DNA from: Cerrena zonata
Lineage: Eukaryota > Basidiomycota > Agaricomycetes > Polyporales > Cerrenaceae
Reading direction: 5' to 3'
DNA: 64,000 nt
Assembly: GCA_038087015.1 (NCBI GenBank)
Contig: JASBNA010000064.1
Location: 62,001 to 126,000, forward strand
Under the pieces are notes generated by a model. That model was not told where the DNA came from. It ran no database searches and saw only the letters and a program-made list of their open reading frames with translations. A program made the position numbers and the translations under genes. The stretch's first letter is position 1. The number at the start of each line of letters is the position of its first letter. Below are positions 1 to 11,530 of the stretch, piece by piece.

Positions 1-885
1 GAAGGGTCATCGTAAGTGCTATCTTGATCCATCGCAGTTCCTCTCTTTATTGAACTTTATTTTGATAGATGGGTTCTGCCAACATCAACGATCGTAGTCA
101 GAAGGTGAGCATTTCATTTGACAATTCACAGTGGAGCTTGGGTGCTCACAAGAGTCACAGGGCGATGGCGATTCTGAGATTTGTCTAGTAGTCGAAGATG
201 AAGACCTCATCGAGACTAGGATGAATGGCCAGTCATACATGGCAGGTCGTTTCGCTGCCACCCTTCGTCGCAAGCTTTACCGCGGTACGTCTCGCCCTCT
301 CTCGTCCGTATTTGTTAATTCATTGATCTCTCATTTTTAATAGAACATCTTGGTCTCATTGCACCTCAATGGTGCGAAAGTGGCGAAGAGGCCACAAGCT
401 TCATGCGTCCCGCTCCTATCCCTAACGAAGACGAAATTGGAGCTGTCGAGGACGAGATGGTCGCTGACCCCCTTGCTGATGAGACAGAGAGGCTGTGGAA
501 CGACACTGCTAGGACCAACAGGGAAATCTTTACGGAGTGCTTCCGTCCTGTGCCCACTAACCTCATTAGGACTTGGGATGCTTATGAGGTTAGCTCTTAA
601 TGTCCTCCTCTAGTTTTCGACTAGTGCTCATCTTTATTTAGAACTACGTGCCTAAGGTCCAAACCGACCACGCTGTCCCCGATATTACTCTTGAACGACT
701 CAAGGATCGTCTCTCCAGCGTAAAGGGTGCCCTTGTGGAATGTCCTTTGGTAAGGGATCAGTTTCCTTTCTTACCGAAATGCTTCTAACACTTTCGTATT
801 GCAGGACTTCTTGATCGAAGAGAAGGACTTTGTCGATAACCCCGAATGGAGTGGGCTCAACCCAACGCTTCCTATTTACATATAA
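1..885 (+). CDS. Phospholipase D, C-terminal part (5' truncated by window edge)
   Basis: This is the 3' end of a phospholipase D gene; PLD hydrolyses phosphatidylcholine to phosphatidic acid and choline at membranes. Exons read 1-11, 69-104, 161-284, 344-588, 642-749 and 805-885, and every GT-AG junction keeps frame, giving about 200 residues. The second HKD-motif tail GSANINDRS is split by the first intron and is followed by GDGDSEICLVVED, the usual acidic strand of the family. The end of the protein contains the PLD-typical IFTECFRPVPTNLIRTWDAY and the segment VKGALVECPLDFL. The N-terminal PX/PH region and the first HKD motif lie outside the window. The family is clear; the exact paralogue is not. 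Confidence 0.9.
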
Positions 886-1409
886 GATATGATTTTATGA
901 TTACGCGACGAAGTATAGTATCTGTACCCAAAGACAATGAAAGAGAGAGAAAGAAATTCTGTATATGTATAACTTTTGCAATAGATGTGTTTGATCGTCG
1001 GTTCCAAAAAGAAACCTGAATCTTTTGAAATAGTTTTCAATTTAGATAAAAACAGGGGTTGCAGTGCATTGCATAGAAACACCAACAATTACTAAGAAAG
1101 CATCTACTACTAGCAAAGCATCAGAGGAGGGTATACAAAAACTCTTCATCTTCATCTCGTATGCAAGGGGTGTGTGGAAACAATATGAAAGAGAAAGAAA
1201 GGCAAACACTAGGCATACACGGGATTCTCTAGTTCCAACTATGGAGTGATGCTGTGAAAACTTTTGAGTTGCTCGAGATAGAGAGACAAGAGGTTTGTGA
1301 ATAATGGAGTATTGTATGTATCATTGTCCCCGACATGACCGTGAACGAACCAAACCAACGAGGAAAAGATGCAGAGACAGATGTATGTGGATCTGCTTGC
1401 CATTGGGTC
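886..1409. other. Intergenic, convergent 3' ends
   Basis: This 524-bp gap separates the 3' end of the phospholipase D gene from the 3' end of the xylulokinase gene. It is AT-rich and probably holds both 3' UTRs. No convincing gene or RNA was seen. Confidence 0.6.
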
Positions 1410-4400
1410 CTATACTAACCCCTTCATCAACATCCCCTCCAGTCGGCAAAACTCCGGTACGATGGCAGCATATGACATGTACGCATCGACGTCTGGTTCT
1501 GCAACCTTCGCAAGGCCCAACTGCACTTCGGCGGCATCCGACGCAGGCATGGCGGTAACCGGAACGAGACTCGTTGTCTGTGGTACAGCAGTAGCGGGGT
1601 CGCCTGAAGGATTCGGGCTTGTTACAGAGCCCAGGTCGGGAGTGGTGAAAGCAGTCGAAGGAGCTTCACCGAGGGTGGTTCCACTGAGGACAGAGTCCAT
1701 AGTAGAACTCGTCATGGTACGCAGTCTAGCACTCGAGATGCTGTCGCCGAATGCATTACCAATGCCTAATCCGTAGTTGGTCTGACGGATGCTGTCCAAC
1801 TCTTCTGCCTCTTCCTCATCGACCTCCACCAAAACATTAGCACCTAGCCCTGAACGAGCACCGTACGGCGTGCTAGTTCCACTACCAGCCGCACTGGCTG
1901 CTTTGCTTATAGCACCTGGAGCATTGATGTTTGTTCGTAGTTCGACACCACCGCTAGAACTCCAACGCTTGGCGAGCAATCTCCTAACCTCCTCTTCGAA
2001 GCCACCACGGCCAGTTCCAGCCGAGGTACCCTTCTCCTTGCCCCACACCCAACGAGCAACATACGCACCACCAAGAGTAGCACGAGCAGGGAAACCAGTC
2101 GGTGGAGCATTGCGATGGGGCACAATTTGAGCAGCATCAATCTGTGTGGTAGGAAGAATGACTGGAGCGTTAAAGATATCACCAACGAGGTTGGCGATAG
2201 ACGGGAAGTTTGCAGCTGCGCCAGTGGCTAGGATGCGGGAAGGAAGAGGTTGGTAATCATAAGGATCGAAAGGAAGACCCATATTGTGTGCAGAGTTCGA
2301 GGATGGTCTTTTGTTCTGGTTAGCAATTGGGCTGGGTGTAGTACTCTGGTTGCGGCTGCGGCCAGCGTTAGGCCCTAGAACACCAGTAGCGATCATGCGA
2401 GACCATCGCACACGGAAGGAGAGGATTTGACTTTCGAGGAGACATCGAGGGTTAGCACGAAGGTCACGGAACTCGTTGACCTTTACACCAGTTTCGAATC
2501 GGAAGATACCCTTGACGTGACCAATCGGATGGCTGTCAGGTTGCAGTAGCCAGAAGCTGAAGAGTTTATCATCGAGTCTAAGAGAAGAAACAGATGGTTT
2601 GTCAGCAGCATAGACTAAATTTGAACAAACGACCTACCCTATAGATCCGCCTGGGGGGACGATAGCGACCAAACGGTCGAATGCACTCCAACTCTTGGTG
2701 TACATGTCTCGCACAAGAGCACGAGGGACATCAGCATTTCTAATTAATTAATAAGCAAGAAGGCCAAGATAGCCAGCTTTTCTGGGCTTACCTGGTGGTG
2801 AGCATGGTGACATATCGTCGCTTTTCTGTAGAGTCCTGGGCGGGGTGAGGGAATATGTGGAACAAACGGGTAGGAAGGTAATGAGGAGCAGGAGTCATTA
2901 AGACGTCCATAGGACCAAATGAAAGGACAGCATCTGAGGGTGACGGGCACACGGATAGGTAAGCAGAGAGATAGTCGGAAGTGAAGGGGGTGACAATAGT
3001 TTCTAAAATATAAAAATCAATATCGGAGAAACTTGACCAAAATGGTGTCGGAAAATGCCTTACCTGGGTCAAATCCATATCGATCTGTGAGGTAGCGAGA
3101 GATGGTGCCCAGACGCCTTCGACCACCGGACGTATCAACGTCGCCGAGCCAACTGTATATCCTTCGGCCCTCTTCCCGATTTCCGCCGACGATTTCTAGG
3201 ACTCCTTCGTCCCAATGGCTTTGCGAACCAGAGGCAACACTACTGCCGGCATGCGACCAGAGACCCGTTGAGCAGGCTTCAGCTTCTCCCATGCTAACGA
3301 AAGCCCCGCATAACAAACTAGCGAGGAAAGAGCTAGCTACTTGCACACGACCGGTGCGAGACCAGATATCCGGCCAAGCTTCACGTACTCGTAGGAGTTG
3401 AGCGGCAATGAGGGACGCATGAGCGCATGTTCCTACCCTGGCAGCCATATGGTCCGGTCCACTGAGGGCAGCCTCGAGGGCAAGGGCGTGGGTATGAGCA
3501 GATGTGTCTTGTGCGACAGCGGCGTTAGGTATTGAGAAGGAGTGAGACGCAATTTGGGCATGGATAGGTAAGCGAGGGTCTAGGTTTTGTAGAGGAGGGT
3601 TGGAGTACGACTTCCACCAAACGAGTGCTTGCTGAAGGATTCCGTATCAGTAATTAGATGGTTTTACAAGATGTGGTGTACTGACTTGAGCGGCACCACC
3701 AATAGCCCTGATCTTTGTCAAGTCATAGTTTTTGCTCAACTTTTCCATTAGAATATCTGTAGTGAGAAAATTGATAGAGTTAGTCGGGTTTTACGGAGTG
3801 AAACATAGTCGCGACTGTGAACGCATTCGTAAGAGTGGTTGGGAAATTTAAGCGGCATCACGACTGTTTAAGAAAGCAGACAGACAGAACGAGGCGTCGT
3901 TAATTGCCTCTCTGCCCGTAGACCGTAACGGCACTTTGAAAATGAGGAAGACTACATAAGCATAAATTCCACGGCAAGAAGGGGATACAAGGACAATGGA
4001 ATTCGTAGCCATTACGTCAGGATAGGTCAAGTAAGCCTGGTGCAGTGACATCCAAGCCTTCTAGTGATCCTTGAGCCTTACAGCTTGTCCGGAACTCCGG
4101 CACCAGAGTGGGCTGAGTGCGCTCCTAGTATCGCGTGGGTGCAATCAGGTTTGGGATGATTGAGGTTGTAAGATGCAGGGAATATTCCTCCAAGGTTCTA
4201 GCTTGAAAGGACAGGTGCTTTGAAGAAAAGACAGAAGGTGCCGCAAGGGGAAAGCCGGCAGATGCCGAGGGTAGTATAGGCTGGACCGTCGCACACAGGA
4301 CAAACGAAACGAAAAATTTGATCCCGCGAAGGATTGACACGTACCGAAGGCTTTTACCCACATTTCTACGGGTGTTGTATAGGCTTCTCCTGGCGTGGTG

Positions 4401-4649
4401 AAGATGCCTCCTTGCGTTCTGAAATGGACAAAGCATGCATAAACGCATACAGCTGAGTACGCGCCAAGCACGGACGCCATTGACGTAGGCAAGCAAGCAA
4501 AGGACTCACTGGTACTCTGGAAGCTCCAAGTCAAAGTCCACGGCCTCGACACCGACCAACTCGAGGTTCTCATCCACGATCGACGAGCGCAGCTGGTCTG
4601 TGGCCAGCTCTAAGCCGAGAAAGAGAGTGGGCCCAGTTTTGGGAGGCAT
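1410..4649 (-). CDS. D-xylulose kinase (xylulokinase, FGGY family)
   Basis: This enzyme phosphorylates D-xylulose to xylulose-5-phosphate, feeding pentoses into the pentose phosphate pathway in the cytosol. Seven exons (4649-4510, 4418-4345, 3756-3686, 3631-3064, 3002-2792, 2739-2638, 2577-1410) join in frame to 777 codons. The N-terminus has LFLGLELATDQLRSSIVDE followed by VDFDLELPEY, as in fungal xylulokinases. Next come GGIFTTPGEAY, VEMWVKAFGDILMEKLS and IRAIGGAAQ, then the second FGGY half with RILATGAAANFPSIANLVGD and LGGAYVARW. At 777 residues it is clearly longer than the roughly 570-600 usual for the family. The excess is mostly a low-complexity Ser/Thr/Ala-rich tail after the last conserved block. 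Intron 2 is unusually long (588 nt). The gene lies head-to-head with the TUDOR gene at 5551. Confidence 0.88.
3757..4344 (-). other. 588-nt intron in the xylulokinase gene
   Basis: The donor GTACGT follows VEMWVKAF and the acceptor CACTACAG precedes ATATTCTAATG, rebuilding the conserved phrase KAFGDILMEKLS. Other introns in this gene are about 50-90 nt. No long ORF related to known mobile elements and no clear terminal inverted repeats were seen inside it. Confidence 0.7.
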
Positions 4650-5550
4650 AGTGACAGGAAAACACAGCAATTACGAGAGCGAAAGCAGAGGGAATCAACA
4701 AGAGAAACGAGCAGGAAAGCAGGTCGTTGTTGTCGTGTAGTGTGTCGTCGTCGAGGGTGCCGACTGCGGTCGTGGAAGTAAGGAGTGAAAGCAGATATGA
4801 CAGGGTCGACTAGGTTGGCGAGGCCATCAACTTCTTGTCCTCCTTTTGGCCAGAATTCGAGCCTCATGGTCCCTTTCCCACGACGCTCAACCCTACAATA
4901 GGGTTCGTATCCACGGCTACTCCCGTCCTCTCTCAGCACTTCATTAAACCTCTCTATCGCTCGAGTCCATATGCATTTCTCAGTGCAGAACAATAACCTA
5001 GTACTTGTACATCCAATACCCACCTCCCATGTAAAGATGAAACAATACCCTTGCCATCCCAATACACTATTGCCTCATCAACATTTACAGGAAAAACTAA
5101 TATTCAAGGCGCATATAGACTCTGGCACCAGGCCTCACCAGCCGGACCTTAAAGGTAGTTTTTCACAGGTCCGCGACAACCATCTTGACAACAGCCCTGC
5201 GTATTATGACATCAATTGTACATCATGACATGCGCTGCCCGGAGCCGTTTTCACGTTCTGCGAACCTAACTTTGGTTGGGGTAGATATTCTACTTCCGTG
5301 ACCAGTTGTATAGTCTTGCTTGGCCCCGAGTCGATCCCCCGACCGTGCATCCTCGGACGCCGCCACGTGGATCTCGATCGGAGGCACCATTTGTTGACCT
5401 CAGTGGGTGCGGAATGGATACCCATGACGTCGGCGTCGAGCTGGTATAAAAGGCGGGGACCCCGCCCCCCGCATTCTGGCTATTGACTTCATTCAAGCAC
5501 CAAAATTTACTACTGTACACTTCTCGTATCAACCCCATTGATTTACCAAC
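4650..5550. other. Divergent intergenic region between xylulokinase and TUDOR genes
   Basis: This 901-bp region separates two divergent starts and must hold both promoters. The half next to the TUDOR gene contains a TATA box and a CRE-like TGACGTCG at 5425-5432. The remainder shows no gene. Confidence 0.6.
5445..5451 (+). promoter_or_regulatory. TATA box of the TUDOR gene
   Basis: TATAAAA lies 100 bp upstream of the ATG at 5551 and is followed by a GC-rich block (GGGGACCCCGCCCCCC) that may hold C4-type stress elements. Spacing suits a TATA-driven, inducible promoter. Confidence 0.6.
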
Positions 5551-5957
5551 ATGGCGGATAAACTCGAGAAAGGGCAAGATGTCTCGTAGGTCCAGTTCTG
5601 TAGCATGATAGGGGCTTTCGCTCACTGTTCCCTCATAGCTGGCGTTAGGGTGGAGGAATTGCCAAAGGGAAGGTTGCCGAAATTGTTGAAGAAGGAAAAG
5701 CCCAAGTAACCAGCAACAAGGTACTGTTCGCCATGTTGGCGGTATTCCTTTAAAATCCTTTTCTAACTAATCGCTTTGCTTATAGGGGAACACTGTCACT
5801 CGTAATGCACGTGAAGGAGATCCCGCCGTCAAGATCGCTCGAGACGGCGTATGTTTACTTTTTCAGCATATTATTTAATGTTCTAATATGCTGACGACTT
5901 TTCCAGAACGATGTCGTGAAACTTGCTCACGAGCTGAACGAAGTGAAAGAAGATTAG
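5551..5957 (+). CDS. Hva1-type TUDOR domain protein, with in-frame TAG in exon 2
   Basis: This small protein (about 75 residues) matches the hypervirulence-associated TUDOR family, whose members have the pattern VSW-x-WGGG followed by a basic strand and end in NDVVKxAxEL. Exons read 5551-5585, 5639-5720, 5786-5848 and 5907-5957. The body GGGIAKGKVAEIVEEGKAQ, then RNAREGDPAVKIARDG and NDVVKLAHELNEV, fits the family closely. With the canonical first intron, however, exon 2 starts TGG CGT TAG GGT GGA GGA, so the second conserved Trp is replaced by a stop at 5646-5648. A weak alternative donor (GAT|GTCTCG) joined to the acceptor ending at 5648 would bypass the stop but delete the VSWRW strand. 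The gene is therefore either recently broken, mis-sequenced or spliced in a non-standard way. Molecular role of the family is poorly known. Confidence 0.7.
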
Positions 5958-6088
5958 ACTTTGAATTTGAATTGAGCTTAAGTTTAACACGTAACACGAA
6001 ATACAAAGTATCTGATATCCCAGGCTCAAGCTATAAGTACAATTGACGACTGCGACTCTGTTCTATTCCTTCACCAAAACCTGCTCGT

Positions 6089-7229
6089 TCAAACAGCTGC
6101 CTTTCGGATCCACTCAGCGACGTTCTTTCCCCACTCCTCGCCATCCCCGCTACTTAAAGAAACACCAGGGCTGATATGATTATGTCCCTTCAACACTTCT
6201 TCCTCGACTTTCACACTCCTTGCCTTTAACGCGCTGACAAACAGACCATGATCCTTCTCGATGTTCGCAGGTTCCCATTCGTCCTTCAGCACAAGGACAG
6301 GCGGTAAACTCTTGACCACACTCTCCTCTGCCTTCGCGACCAAAGCAAGAGGTTCGTACTGTCGTATTGCCTCGTCTGTCCCAAAGTATTGTCTCAGGAC
6401 TTCGAGATGAGCGCCGAGGCTGGAATCGTCTGTTGGGTAGCTGTAAGCCCCTCCCAATAGGATTATACCTCGAAGTCGGTTTCGGGTATCTTGACTGAGG
6501 ATGGCAGGAGATGCTACCAAGCTCACGAGATGAGCTGCCCCAGCCGAGTTTCCCATGAGGAATATTTTCTCAGTGTCTGGCTGAGTTGCACTGTCCTTTC
6601 CTATTTCGGCACCATTGGTAACGAACCATGCTACGGCTTGACCGATATCCTCTGCTGGTTCGGGATACCTTGCAGGAGGAACCAAACGATAGTCTGCGAT
6701 TACTGTGAAGAAGCTAAACTTTAAAGTTAGTACCGTATGGTCAGTCTCACTAAGAGTACCCTCGCGTACCCTTGATTGGCGAAGAAAGCACCAACGTTCC
6801 GATAGATTAAATCTAGTGGAGCAGGTTGTACTCGGTTTCCGGTGTTGAAACCTCCACCGTACTCGAAGAAGAGAACGGGGACTTTCTCCCCTGCGGCTGA
6901 TCCCACGGGGTAGTATACATCCAACTATAATCCAGTCAGCGTTTGAGACAATCTTGGGTCAATTGCGATTCTTATCGTACTTTATGCCTCTCGGTAGCTC
7001 CGTACTGGAACGTCTTCCTTGTCACGCTCTCGATCTCATCCTTATGAGCTAAGAGCTTCGGGTAAAATGCTTGTACAGCTGTATCCTGACATTCAGGATC
7101 CGCAATTCTACTAGAGCATAAAAGACTACAGCTCACTTGGTACAAGAACGACATGAATACTAGGATCAGCGGTGAACGAGGCGACGAACTCCATGGCTGT
7201 TCCTCTCCAACTTGTTCCAGGCCGTTCAC
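6089..7229 (-). CDS. Alpha/beta hydrolase (esterase/kynurenine-formamidase-like)
   Basis: Three exons join in frame: about 7229-6981, 6924-6770 and 6713-6089. The opening TFQYGATERHKLDVYYPVG resembles small fungal hydrolases of the esterase/formamidase type. The oxyanion-hole motif is YGGGF rather than the common HGGGF, the nucleophile elbow is GNSAG, and the late GHNHIS supplies the likely catalytic His; an acidic residue in the segment NIEKDH is near the expected Asp position. No signal peptide is apparent, so it is probably cytosolic. The start is uncertain: in-frame Met codons occur at 7229 and 7154, and the sequence upstream of QDTAVQAFYPKLL is not conserved enough to choose. Substrate cannot be predicted. 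Confidence 0.75.
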
Positions 7230-7893
7230 CCATGAGCACCCTGCACACGGTTCACACTCTCATGAGAACATATCACCATATTGTCGTCGTTTTGAGTTTC
7301 ACGTCTATGGATGAGCAATGGAAGATCCGTGATTCGTGCGATGTGATCCTTCGAAAGTGACCCTGAATATCTGGGGTATAGAGCATCTGACCATGGGATC
7401 GCGGAAAGATAGCTACTTCGAGTTGTAGAGCGGGTATAGATGGTAATAGTACGATACAGGGATAAGTAGTATATGAGTATGAGCAATAACGCTACAAATG
7501 AGCCTAGTAGATAAGCTAGAATGTCCGCACAAGAGAAACAATAGATGTTAGGAAAGGTACTGAGGAAATATATCTCTCAATGTGACGGCCAAAAGAAGGC
7601 CTTCAGACCATTGACGAATGATGAAGTCCAGGTTCCGATCTCGTGCCCAGGTTGAGATCGCGGTTGGAGTTCAGGTTCAGATTCGAGCGAAGGTTTGAGA
7701 CTTCGACGTTGTCCAGGGGGTCGAACGCACTTGGCACGTGTCTTGCGTTTCAACCTCTTCAGCTCGGCAACTAACTCTTCGTTCGATTGCTGAAGAGCAC
7801 AGAAGCAATCCACAACATTTCTTGACTCGTGTAATTGTGGTATCGTCAGGCCCATCAATCTAGCTCGCTCCTGTTGATCCCCAACTGCCTGCT
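7226..7893 (-). CDS. Possible small hypothetical gene (coiled coil plus hydrophobic segment)
   Basis: Two open stretches on the minus strand could belong to one gene. The first (7893-7577) encodes a coiled-coil-like run with QQSNEELVAELKRLKRKTR. The second (about 7520-7226) encodes a hydrophobic segment, YLLGSFVALLLILIYYL, followed by a polar tail. A plausible branch point and pyrimidine tract lie between them, but I could not find a donor that joins them in phase. They may instead be separate fragments or noncoding. No family is recognised. Confidence 0.25.
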
Positions 7894-7908
7894 ATGTATT
7901 CTTGCCAC

Positions 7909-9506
7909 CTAGGGGTGAAGAAAAACCGGGCGACAATCGATTTGACAGTGGGGTGTATGATTATTGCGGAGCATGCGATGGAGTAATAAAGCCGCCTGGC
8001 TTTCCGTTACACCCACATACTGGCTGAGATAAAAGGTAAGCCTTTCTAAATGCTTGAAGGTCGGTAATTGCGATGGGGATGAAGATAATACAACCGCAAG
8101 AGGGCCTGGTTCCGGATGAAGGGACAGAGAAAGTACTCGTAGGTTGGGGCATCTCTGAGCCAAGGGCAGCAACGCATCCAATGTGAGGGAGGGTTCCTCC
8201 TCAGAGGTTTCAGTAGGGAACGATTTGATGCGTAGAAAGGTTAATTTGGGCCACGCGAGACTCATCTCTTCGATGACGGGTTGTGACAACTCGAGATCTT
8301 GTACACAGCAAACCTCGATTGATTCTATCTGGCGCAACGATAGGAGAGGACGCAACATCGTGAACCCAATCTTCTCGCCCCAAGGTCGAGAGGGAGTATC
8401 TCCGGGGTCTTGATTAAACTCTATTCTGAAGGCTTTTAGGTTCGGACATTTCTCGACGACGATTGCAAGGAACTCGTGTACTTGCTGAGTTGAACCTAGA
8501 TCAGGAATTCGAAAAGCGAGACGTTTAACGTGGACAGGACTGTGTGCGGCTGTGATGAGCGCCTTTGCTCCAGCCAAGTGACACTGCAATTTGAGAGTAT
8601 CGAGGAACTGGAATGCGCCGGGAGTAAAAAGAGTGGTTGTGGGATGAAGGGTCTCGCTTATGATCACGTCACCTAACGAGGTATTCGTGAAGCTCTTGAG
8701 TTTTGGCAACCTGGAAACACAGCTGAAAAGTTCAAATGCATCCCCATCAAATGGTACTGGAATCGACAAGGTCTGCAAGTCTGGAAGGGCTTCGATTATC
8801 GTCACGATTTGTGGCAACACGGGGGTAACAACGGAATCGATGCTGAGCGACACGACTCTGGGTGAAACGATTCGTCCGATAAAATTAGTAAATCTTGACG
8901 CGGTAATCTCTTTCTCATCGGGGGATGCGGTATTTTTGTTACGATGCCAATGTAGGGTAGATAGCTTTGGGAAGATTGGAGCACCGGCCTCTAATGCACG
9001 TGTCGCGTTCCACAGAAACGCTTCGACCCAATGGGCAGATAGGGCCCAAGATGATTCCTCCGAGTCTTGATCATCGTGCTTGAGGCGAATAATGTAGGGG
9101 GAATAACGCTTGAGGCTAGCGTAATGTTGGGTATGCAACAACTCCGCCCAAATATATGGCTGTATTGAATTCAGACAATGCAACTTGAAGGAATATTACA
9201 AACACAAACATTTGTATCAGGAAGAGGAAGAGTGATAGGCATGAGACGCAGAAGTTTAGCGCAACTTGCTTCACGCCACATCACCATACAGGCATGTTTA
9301 TGCCAATGTTTACAGGTGAGCATGGCAGAAAGAAGAGCGTTGTGTTCTTCTTCATCAGAAAGGTTGAAGGTTTCGAAAATAATCAGGAGGAGATCCATCA
9401 CACCGAATACCCTATGGGCAGCAGTTCTCTCGGGAGACACATGCAAGGATAAACCAGGGGACGGCGATCGACGCGAGATGGACTGCTGAGTCTGTCGACG
9501 TTTCAT
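7909..9506 (-). CDS. F-box-like protein with leucine-rich C-terminal region
   Basis: Two exons (9506-9210 and 9159-7909) are joined by a 50-nt intron and give about 515 residues. The N-terminal region has an F-box-like helix pair, with LLIIFETFNL and LTCKHWHKHACMVMWRE, similar to the mushroom-specific F-box families. The junction joins PLPDTN to PYIWAELLHT. The rest is a series of degenerate leucine-rich repeats (for example LPDLQTLSIPVPF, CPNLKAFRI, CPNLRVLSLSLH). Such proteins usually recruit substrates to SCF ubiquitin ligases through Skp1. These families are large in Agaricomycetes, so the specific target cannot be inferred. A second F-box-like gene lies just downstream in sequence coordinates, on the same strand. 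Confidence 0.7.
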
Positions 9507-10028
9507 GATGAGCGATTATGGTGGTAGTAGGAAAGCAAGAGGTGAAGGCGATGACCTCAGCTTCGTCCTATCAATGTGATGAGGGGTCGGGAATAGCCTT
9601 TGGGACATCGTTGTATTGTGGGCTATAGCTATCACTATGAATGCTACGCCTTTGTTACCCAAATACGGCCCAAGTGCACAGCGGCGAGTGGCGAGACGCC
9701 CTGGTGTGCAACGTCTTAGTTTGGAAGGTATTGTAAAAGTCCTGTCACTCTGACTCGTTCAGTCGTTCAGTGCATGGAATTCTGGTATAGTCTAGTACAG
9801 CGCGTTCAAGGATGTTTCATGTACTACTATGTACTAATAGCGTTGTCGTAAATTTTCTTCAAATTCAAATTGGAAACCAGGCTCGACGACTTGAAGTCCA
9901 GTGTTTGTGAACATATCACTTGTAAACGTCAAATCAATGACACGAATTGGTAAAGCAATTATGTATACTTACCTAGAGTGGCTGATAGGTACACACATAA
10001 ATTACAATTTCCTTGTTACTGTAGAGTT
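9507..10028. other. Intergenic between two minus-strand F-box genes
   Basis: This 522-bp interval probably holds the promoter of the 7909-9506 gene and the 3' UTR of the 10029-11530 gene. No gene or repeat was recognised. Confidence 0.5.
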
Positions 10029-11530
10029 TCAGTATGGTATCCAAAGAGTAGGCCAACGGTCTCCGGTGCTCTCGGTCGATACGATCAGCTCTACGAAGTT
10101 CAACCCCATATTCCGGATACCCTCTTCCAGCCCGACCTTAGCCTGCAATACCTCTATTCTCTCCACGTCACAGCGGCTTAATCTGATTGTGACATGTTCG
10201 AGTCGAATAGTATCGTGCCTTTTGAGATCAAGAAGGACGGTCCTCAGTTCTTCCCAAGGAGTATTGCCACAATAATCGGGAATGCCTTCCAAAAGTAGGT
10301 CATCGTAACCAGCGTCGAAACGTTCAAGCTCCAAAGTAAGTCGCAGTGGGGTCTTGCTAAACTTACATGCCCGTTCGGATTTCGCTAGCAATCTGAGTAG
10401 GGATATCATCATAGGCATGACGACCAGCCGCATTCGAGGCTCAACCTCTGATGCACAACATATTTCACATTGAATTGTCAATTCTTCGAGAGCTGGAGAG
10501 AGATCCCAGGTGACTACACGCTTCAACAGGTACTCATCAAGACATGCTGTTCCCAAGAGTTAATAAATCGTCGTCGTCGTCATTGTCGAAACCACTTACC
10601 CACAAGTCCTGTATCAGGTACGGTATCGTCGCCAACCATACAGTGAAGTTCCGCAGATAAGATATCATATAAGCAAAGTTTGAGCCGGGGTACCCATCTG
10701 CCCACTTCACGGACAATTGTGTCAAACCGCACCGCACGTCAGATCTGTGACTCAGGCCATATACGAAGGTGGAGCTCCGTCAGAGAGCGCAGTCGGCTCG
10801 GTTCATAACCGCAGAACACGCCGAAAACCCATGCATCCTCGACGTAGTCGCCCAACGTCAGCCTATGGATTACGGGTAAGGATCTTATATAGGAACGACC
10901 GATAGTGCCCTCGGAAGATACGCTGGTGGAGAGGAGGAACATCATATCGATTTCTGAGAAGAGGGAGAGGAAGTTGTGTAGAGCAGAACCTTCGTAGTCG
11001 AAACCATTATCGGAGCTACTACTGTCAGAAACATTGTCGTCAGAAACATTGTCCGAGTCAGCTCCGACCCGGATGTCAGAAATTTCGAGACATTTCAGAT
11101 GGCGTTGCCTCTCTGGTTTGTGAATGAGACGCCTTCCGGTGTCAGGACGTCCAAGATGGGAAGCGGATAATGCGAGATGGTCCACATTGGGGAGTAGCAT
11201 CAGAAAGTATAGAACGAGATTGGCGTTCATGCAAACTTGATCGTCTTTGATATCGTAAATCCCAACTCGATTATTAAGGACAAGACGTTTCACGGAGTTT
11301 CGTGCCAAAGGGGACACCTCCTTCTCTAGACGTTCCGGCGTACGACGAAGTACCAGAGTTTTCCCTCGTTTGTGACCCTCGATATAAAGTGTCTTGAATA
11401 GATAGACGCGAGTTCTTCCGAGCCAATGCGAGTTGATAAGGGCACAGAGTTTCAAAGTCTTCCTGTAGTCGCACAGTTCATCGATGATCATGTCGATGAT
11501 CTCGTTAGGGAGCGGGATTTCTCTCTGCAT
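10029..11530 (-). CDS. F-box-like protein
   Basis: The first exon starts MQREIPLPNEIIDMIIDEL, a typical F-box-like opening of mushroom proteins (hydrophobic PxEIID, then LxxCALINSHW). It continues with leucine-rich segments such as LLPNVDHLALSASHL and an acidic Asp/Ser stretch. Reading straight through meets a stop near 10740. A 67-nt GTATAT...GGGCAG intron joins LTELHL to GYPGSNFAY in frame. A second short intron near 10610-10560, with a weak GTTTCG donor, would reach the final exon (ALEELTIQCEICC to the stop at 10029). Exon limits are therefore approximate and a frameshift cannot be excluded. The gene lies upstream of another F-box-like gene, but the two are not close copies. Confidence 0.6.

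Noticed and set aside
10700..10780. Frameshift in the F-box-like gene
   Set aside because: A 67-nt GTATAT...GGGCAG intron joins the flanking frames, so a frameshift is not required, though it is not excluded.
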